Of a DNA stretch of 64,000 nt, positions 60,063 through 64,000 are shown in pieces. The translations under genes and the position numbers were made by a program. The DNA comes from Terriglobia bacterium (GTDB lineage Bacteria > Acidobacteriota > Terriglobia > Bryobacterales > Bryobacteraceae). The stretch is taken from positions 25,587 to 89,586 of the forward strand of contig JANXYJ010000124.1 in the NCBI GenBank assembly GCA_025350105.1, written 5' to 3'. Positions within the stretch are counted from its first letter, which is position 1. Every line of letters begins with the position of its first letter. The notes beneath the pieces are model-generated. The model was not told the origin of the DNA. It ran no database searches and saw only the letters and a program-made list of their open reading frames with translations.

Positions 60063-60398
60063 ATGGCTGGCGAGCACACATTGAACTTCACCGACACCGC
60101 TTTTGACACTGACGTCATCAATTCCGAAGTACCGGTTTTGGTGGACTTTTGGGCACCCTGGTGCGGGCCCTGCCGCGCGATGGCTCCCACGGTGGACGCG
60201 GTTGCCGATGAATACCACGGTAAGGTGAAAGTGGGCAAACTGAACACTGACGATAACCCGGGCACGGCGGCGCGCTATCAGATCCGAGGCATCCCCACGC
60301 TGCTCCTGTTCAAAGGCGGCAAGGTGGTGGACCAGAAGGTAGGCGCGCTGGGTAAGCCGGAAGTGAAGAAGATGCTGGACGCGCACGTCGCGTCGTAA
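60063..60398 (+). CDS. trxA: Thioredoxin
   Basis: A 111-residue cytosolic thioredoxin with VLVDFWAPWCGPCRAMAP (active-site WCGPC), DDNPGTAARYQIRGIPTL with the cis-proline, and FKGGKVVDQKVGAL. It reduces cytoplasmic disulfides with thioredoxin reductase. Upstream lies the 11-bp repeat array; downstream lies a hairpin terminator. Confidence 0.96.
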   Translation: MAGEHTLNFTDTAFDTDVINSEVPVLVDFWAPWCGPCRAMAPTVDAVADEYHGKVKVGKLNTDDNPGTAARYQIRGIPTLLLFKGGKVVDQKVGALGKPEVKKMLDAHVAS

Positions 60399-60458
60399 CA
60401 AGAAAAGACGCGCACGTTACTTCATAAGTTGTAGCAGCTACGGATCACAAATAAAAAG

Positions 60459-60489
60459 CGGGCGCGGAGCCATTTCGACTCTGCGCCCG
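60459..60489. terminator. Bidirectional terminator after trxA
   Basis: An 11-bp stem, CGGGCGCGGAG (60459-60469) with CTCTGCGCCCG (60479-60489) and one G-T wobble, around a 9-nt loop. A5 precedes and T4 follows. It serves trxA and the convergent operon end at 60508. Confidence 0.85.
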
Positions 60490-60507
60490 TTTTACGTTTA
60501 CGGCAAA

Positions 60508-61311
60508 TTACCGCGGCAAACAGGGCGTGGGTTCCCAACCCTGATCGCTTGCCTGCTTCTTAAACTGATACGTGCGGATGAAGGGCTGGTTCAGGTACGT
60601 AGGGTCGGTTACCATCGCGGTGACCACAAAATATTGGTCACCCACATTGCCCGTGACGAAGTTGAAGTATTCGTCCAGCACCGCGTTGCCGCTGTGGGGC
60701 ACTCCGTTTTTGCGGATGTAGCCGGGCAGCAAATTGCTGGTTGTTACTCTTAGTGTTCCGCCGCGCGATGCGCCACGGCCCGGGCCTAGGCCGGGAACGA
60801 ATCCGGTGCCGCCGGTGTCCAGCAGCACGCGTCCATTCACCAGCCACTGCGCAGCCGAGTAACCTTGCATGGACGGCGTGCCCTTGTCGGCGGGGACGGT
60901 TCCAAAATGCAGCAGGCGCGTTTGGGTTCCGGCGTCAAATTCCAACTTCAACGTCTTGTCGTCTTCCCAGGTAATGTGCAGGCGGCCGGGGCGTTGCATC
61001 ACACCCACGGCGCCGTAGGCCTTGCAGGCGTTGCCCTCGGCCAGGTCTTTATCAGGGTCCCAGGCATTGGCGATGCGGCGGGCTTCGTTGTTGATGGGCA
61101 TGTAGACGATGTCGCCCTTTTCAGGCTTGACCCGGAAGCGCCACTCATCGACGATTTGCGAAACCCAATAGCCGGTTAAATCGATGGGCGCGGCCGCCCG
61201 CGGATTGGTGGGCACAACGGGAGCTTGCGCACCGCGGCCCTGGGCCAACAGGCGCGAAGTTGCGGTGAGCGTTGCCAGTGCCAGGAGCGCTGCGCGTAGA
61301 TTGTTCGTCAT
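60508..61311 (-). CDS. Secreted protein distantly related to the GHWEGDT family, copy 4
   Basis: A 267-residue exported protein from the ATG at 61311 (signal MTNNLRAALLALATLTATS). Mature landmarks are PIDLTGYWVSQ at the N-terminus, GYSAAQWLVNG, LRVTTSNLLPGYIRKNGVP, and VVTAMVTDPTYLNQPF near the end. These match the order of DLxGxW, W/G, T-x-N and DP..L..P motifs of the proteins at 12372, 13346, 24388 and 62400, but the GHWEGDT motif itself is lost. Last gene of a three-gene operon; upstream neighbour ends 6 nt away. Confidence 0.78.
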   Translation of the reverse strand: MTNNLRAALLALATLTATSRLLAQGRGAQAPVVPTNPRAAAPIDLTGYWVSQIVDEWRFRVKPEKGDIVYMPINNEARRIANAWDPDKDLAEGNACKAYGAVGVMQRPGRLHITWEDDKTLKLEFDAGTQTRLLHFGTVPADKGTPSMQGYSAAQWLVNGRVLLDTGGTGFVPGLGPGRGASRGGTLRVTTSNLLPGYIRKNGVPHSGNAVLDEYFNFVTGNVGDQYFVVTAMVTDPTYLNQPFIRTYQFKKQASDQGWEPTPCLPR

Positions 61312-61316
61312 GTTGT

Positions 61317-62375
61317 TTATTTTTTCACCGCAGTTAAGCTCTTGTAAACCACTTCCACGAAGGTGTTGGCCTGAGTCGGCAGCTTGGCGAAACGCCCGTC
61401 CCAATCTTCGGTGGGCCGCGCAGCTTTGATCTGGTCCAGCGTCAGGTTCTTCTTGATGCCGTCCTGCACGCGGTCGCGAATGATGGTCACCATGTCGCGA
61501 TAGTAGGCCAGATCGGCCATATCGCAGATGCGCCCGTGTCCGGGAATGACATACGTTCCGCCTTCGGAGCGAAATTCGGGAATCACCATCTCCAGCATCT
61601 TGTTCAAGCCGGCCAGCACACCCTGCACGCTGCCGCCGCGCGCCAGATCGATGGGCGGATAGCCCGAAAAATCAAAAATATCGCCGCTGGAAATGACGTC
61701 GCTGACGCGGAAATTCACAAAGCTATCGGCGTCGGTGATGGCGTTGGGCACATGCAGCAGTTGCACGCCTTCGTCGTTGAAGAAATGGCTCAATTTCATC
61801 TGCGAGCCGAAATAGGTTTCGGTGGGCAGGCCGCGCGTGGGCATCTTGGCGTCGCTTAAACGCTGTAACAGATTCTCGTGCGCCAGGACCGCCGCGCCTT
61901 CGCCGATGTCGCCCAAATCGCCCGCAACATTGCCTCCGGTAAATGTTTTACCCGCCGCGGCCAACGCCGGGTTGCCGCCCGTGTGATCCGCCAGGGGGTT
62001 GGTGTTGATGATGAAGCGAATGGGCTTGGGCGGAACCATGCCAGTGAGCACCGTGCCCGATCCGCCGCCGCCTTCATAGCGTTTGGCGGGCTGGCGGAAG
62101 GTGTTCATCTCTCGCGTGAAGCGGTTGATGGCCGCAATCACCTTGGCGCTCATGTCAGCGGAACCCGTGTCCACCATCAATACGCCATCGGGGCCCACGG
62201 AAAGCGTGATGTTGGCGCCCGCTCCGGCCAGCAGGTAGACGTTACCGCGCACCGGAATAATTTCGATGCCGCCATTTTGCGCCCCGTCTTGTTGAGCAAA
62301 ACTGGACTGGCCGACGAACACAAATCCCGCCAGCGCAAACGTCGCGGCGATCAGCCACGGATGACTTAGTTTCAT
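61317..62375 (-). CDS. Secreted metallo-beta-lactamase-fold protein with altered metal ligands
   Basis: A 352-residue exported protein (signal peptide to about residue 28) with the MBL fold: VYLLAGAGANITLSVGPDG, VDTGSADM, FIINTNPLADHTGGNPAL, VSDVISSGDIFD and VIPGHGRICD. The metal motif normally HxHxDH reads NPLADH here, so both first histidines are replaced by Asn and Leu. The usual histidine before TDxD is an Ile (NAITDADS). The aspartate and last histidine remain. It may bind one metal or none. Its neighbours are copies 4 and 5 of the secreted family. Confidence 0.85.
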   Translation of the reverse strand: MKLSHPWLIAATFALAGFVFVGQSSFAQQDGAQNGGIEIIPVRGNVYLLAGAGANITLSVGPDGVLMVDTGSADMSAKVIAAINRFTREMNTFRQPAKRYEGGGGSGTVLTGMVPPKPIRFIINTNPLADHTGGNPALAAAGKTFTGGNVAGDLGDIGEGAAVLAHENLLQRLSDAKMPTRGLPTETYFGSQMKLSHFFNDEGVQLLHVPNAITDADSFVNFRVSDVISSGDIFDFSGYPPIDLARGGSVQGVLAGLNKMLEMVIPEFRSEGGTYVIPGHGRICDMADLAYYRDMVTIIRDRVQDGIKKNLTLDQIKAARPTEDWDGRFAKLPTQANTFVEVVYKSLTAVKK

Positions 62376-62399
62376 GTGAGATTCCTTGGTTTTCGCAAG

Positions 62400-63269
62400 C
62401 TACTTTTTAGCGACGGGTGCTGCCGCGCCGCCCTTGGGGTTGGCGGCCAGATCAATGCGGCGCTGCATTTCCGGATACATGCTGGGCGCGCCCGCAATCT
62501 GCGCTTCGTAGGGGATCTTGTACTTTTCGCCCCACTCCCGCATAAAAGGATTCTGTCCGGTCAAATAATGCGGCACCACGCCGGCCGGGCGGTCCACTTC
62601 CTCGACAACCGTGCACGGATACGGCGGAATTTGCAGGCCCGGCACCAGACGGTATTCGCTGGACCGGATCATCGGCTCGGTCAAATAAATCGGATCGTTG
62701 GCGATGGTCACCCAGGTTAAAATATCGCCGCGACGCAGCCAATATTGCGTGAGCGTCGATTCGTCACTCGATGGCACACCGTTGCGCCGGTAATAATCTT
62801 CTTTCAGATGCGTGGTGGTGATCTTCAACATGTCGCCTACCCACTCCGCGGTGGAGAATCCGCCCCAAGTGTGGGGAGCGTTCTTCGAAGGGCGCTCACG
62901 GCCGTCCAAATAATATGGGTTGTCGATGGAACGGAGCCACTCGGCGTGAAACGCGGTGGTCTCGCGCGAAACCGGGTCCACTTCCTTCCAGATGCGAACC
63001 TGCGAAGGGCCGCGCGAAATGTACATGGCTCCATGCGGGCGGCACTGCCATTCCGGCAAAGTGTAGAGCGAAGCGTTCCAGGCCTCGGCGCGCAAAAGGC
63101 CGGCGTGTGACATGGGAATCCCGATAAATTCGCCCGTGTAGGGGTTTCCCGTGTTATCTTCGTCCTGCACGGGAGCCCACTCGCCCGAAAAATCAATCTG
63201 GGCGAAGGCGGGTATGGCAACCAACGCCAATAGGGCTGGGGCACAGATGGAAAACAATTTGCGCATCAT
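62400..63269 (-). CDS. Secreted protein distantly related to the GHWEGDT family, copy 5
   Basis: A 289-residue exported protein from ATG 63269, or ATG 63266, with AGGAG 5-8 nt upstream. After the signal (KLFSICAPALLALVAIPAFA), IDFSGEWAPV begins the mature region. FSTAEWVGDMLKITTTHL takes the place of GHWEGDTLVV..T, and YYRRNGVPSSDESTLTQYW and IANDPIYLTEPM follow, closely matching copy 4. First gene of the operon. Function unknown. Confidence 0.78.
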   Translation of the reverse strand: MMRKLFSICAPALLALVAIPAFAQIDFSGEWAPVQDEDNTGNPYTGEFIGIPMSHAGLLRAEAWNASLYTLPEWQCRPHGAMYISRGPSQVRIWKEVDPVSRETTAFHAEWLRSIDNPYYLDGRERPSKNAPHTWGGFSTAEWVGDMLKITTTHLKEDYYRRNGVPSSDESTLTQYWLRRGDILTWVTIANDPIYLTEPMIRSSEYRLVPGLQIPPYPCTVVEEVDRPAGVVPHYLTGQNPFMREWGEKYKIPYEAQIAGAPSMYPEMQRRIDLAANPKGGAAAPVAKK

Positions 63270-63436
63270 AAATCTCCTGACAGCGGGCACACGTAGCCCC
63301 GTGTCCTCGCTTTGCATTCTAAGACCCAATCAAATAGTATGTCAAACGCTGAATGGGATAGGAGAGGAGGGGCGATTCAGCGAGCAACGGAGCTACCATG
63401 CGAAGCGTGTGGCCATCACACCATCGCCGCTTCCCG

Positions 63437-63754
63437 TCACCGCTTTAGCGCCAGTTCAAAAGTCACGCCTTCGGTTTTCTGCAGTGCCGAGATGATACGT
63501 GAAAGATTCGCAGCCGATGGGCTCCCTTTGGGTCCCAGCATGCGCATGAGGCTTTTGGCGGGAATGCGCGTGAGCCGCTCCAGGTCCTGAAATCCTACCG
63601 TGGCGTTGACGTAATCGCGAAGCACGGCTTTTCCGGTTTCCAGATCGCCGTTGATGATGCAACCCACTGCTTCCGTTAACAGAGCGCGGCGGAATTTGGC
63701 ATCGTGTTGTGCCCGGGCGCGAATGGTCTCTTTGAAATCATGTGTGAGGGGCAT
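63437..63754 (-). CDS. Antitoxin-like HTH protein
   Basis: A 105-residue protein with a C-terminal helix-turn-helix, VGFQDLERLTRIPAKSLMRM followed by SAANLSRIISALQKTEG, as in type II antitoxins of HigA type. Its ATG overlaps the toxin stop (TAATG). The toxin-first order is typical of higBA. Confidence 0.8.
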   Translation of the reverse strand: MPLTHDFKETIRARAQHDAKFRRALLTEAVGCIINGDLETGKAVLRDYVNATVGFQDLERLTRIPAKSLMRMLGPKGSPSAANLSRIISALQKTEGVTFELALKR

Positions 63755-64000
63755 TAGTGAATCTCCAATCTCTTACGCCGTTTGTAATCCGCCCAGCAAA
63801 TCTGTGCGGCTGCGATATCCCGATTCTGCCGCTTCTTGGTTCCACCACCCAGCAGGATCACCAGTACATCGCCGTCTTTGCCAAAGTAAATGCGATAGCC
63901 GGGTCCGAAGTCGATTTTGTACTCGAACACGCCGGCGCCAACATTTTTCACGTTCGAAAAATTCGCATTCTCCATCCGAGTGAGCGCGATCGTGACCTTG
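63754..64000 (-). CDS. RelE/ParE-family toxin, N-terminal part missing
   Basis: The frame continues past the right edge, so the first residues are absent. The visible 80 or so residues include IALTRMENANFSNVKNVG, YKIDFGPGYRIYFGKD and VILLGGGTKKRQNRDI, the standard HigB/ParE-like fold. The shown ATG at 63975 is internal. It is coupled to the antitoxin gene and probably acts on mRNA or gyrase, depending on subgroup. Confidence 0.82.
   Translation of the reverse strand, partial: KVTIALTRMENANFSNVKNVGAGVFEYKIDFGPGYRIYFGKDGDVLVILLGGGTKKRQNRDIAAAQICWADYKRRKRLEIH

Overview
The window reads as a stretch of a bacterial chromosome of fairly high GC, most likely from an acidobacterium (Bryobacterales/Solibacter-like). 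That placement is an inference. It rests on the abundance of Tat- and Sec-exported hydrolases, quinoprotein and Asp-box propeller proteins, repeated secreted 'GHWEGDT' family proteins with DUF6152 partners, and an NHEJ pair (Ku and LigD). I see no rRNA, tRNA, prophage, insertion sequence or CRISPR array. Genes lie on both strands in short operons, often with 1-4 nt start/stop overlaps.

Layout. 1-4.6 kb: the 3' part of cinA, an HDOD regulator, an unusual shortened FadJ-like protein, a hotdog thioesterase and a YceI protein. 4.6-14.1 kb: a peroxiredoxin/DsbD-alpha fusion coupled to a cytochrome P450, a membrane-anchored unknown, a Tat carboxylesterase, a LarA-type racemase, and an operon of two GHWEGDT proteins, a DUF6152 protein and a Gfo/Idh/MocA oxidoreductase. 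14.4-18.7 kb: an operon of an Asp-box propeller protein, homogentisate dioxygenase (hgmA) and a cytochrome c/PQQ quinoprotein. 18.8-24 kb: a short MetE-like methyltransferase, a thioesterase, then DAHP synthase preceded by a leader peptide and attenuator, and glgC. 23.9-25.2 kb: a second DUF6152/GHWEGDT pair. 25.2-33.4 kb: a GDP-heptose type sugar cluster (HddA-like kinase, a nucleotidyltransferase fused to a flavoenzyme, GT2, GmhA-like isomerase, epimerase, GmhB phosphatase, transaldolase-like protein, methyltransferase). 33.5-36.8 kb: a tandem alpha/beta-hydrolase lacking both nucleophilic serines, coupled to an OFA-type MFS transporter. 37-44.3 kb: FmdB, an ABC exporter, DUF72, EamA, Ku, a decayed small gene and LigD. 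44.3-54.5 kb: small secreted and cysteine-cluster proteins, an SDR, a U32 peptidase-like protein coupled to a homocysteine methyltransferase, an orphan LytS-type kinase and an interrupted gene. 54.5-64 kb: two tandem Tat beta-lactamase-like esterases, an acyl-CoA synthetase, glgA, thioredoxin, a second secreted-protein operon around a metallo-beta-lactamase-fold protein with altered metal ligands, and the start of a toxin-antitoxin pair.

The strongest regulatory signal is upstream of the DAHP synthase gene (20350-20475). A 19-codon leader peptide with seven aromatic residues is followed by mutually exclusive antiterminator and terminator stems, the textbook arrangement for ribosome-mediated attenuation by aromatic amino acids. 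The most striking window-wide pattern is a set of unrelated short tandem repeats (periods 11, 12, 15, 16, 18 and 21 bp) between genes and at gene ends or in signal peptides. Other items to check are the nucleotidyltransferase-flavoenzyme fusion in the heptose cluster, the serine-less double hydrolase, the shortened FadJ-like protein and the expanded secreted family.
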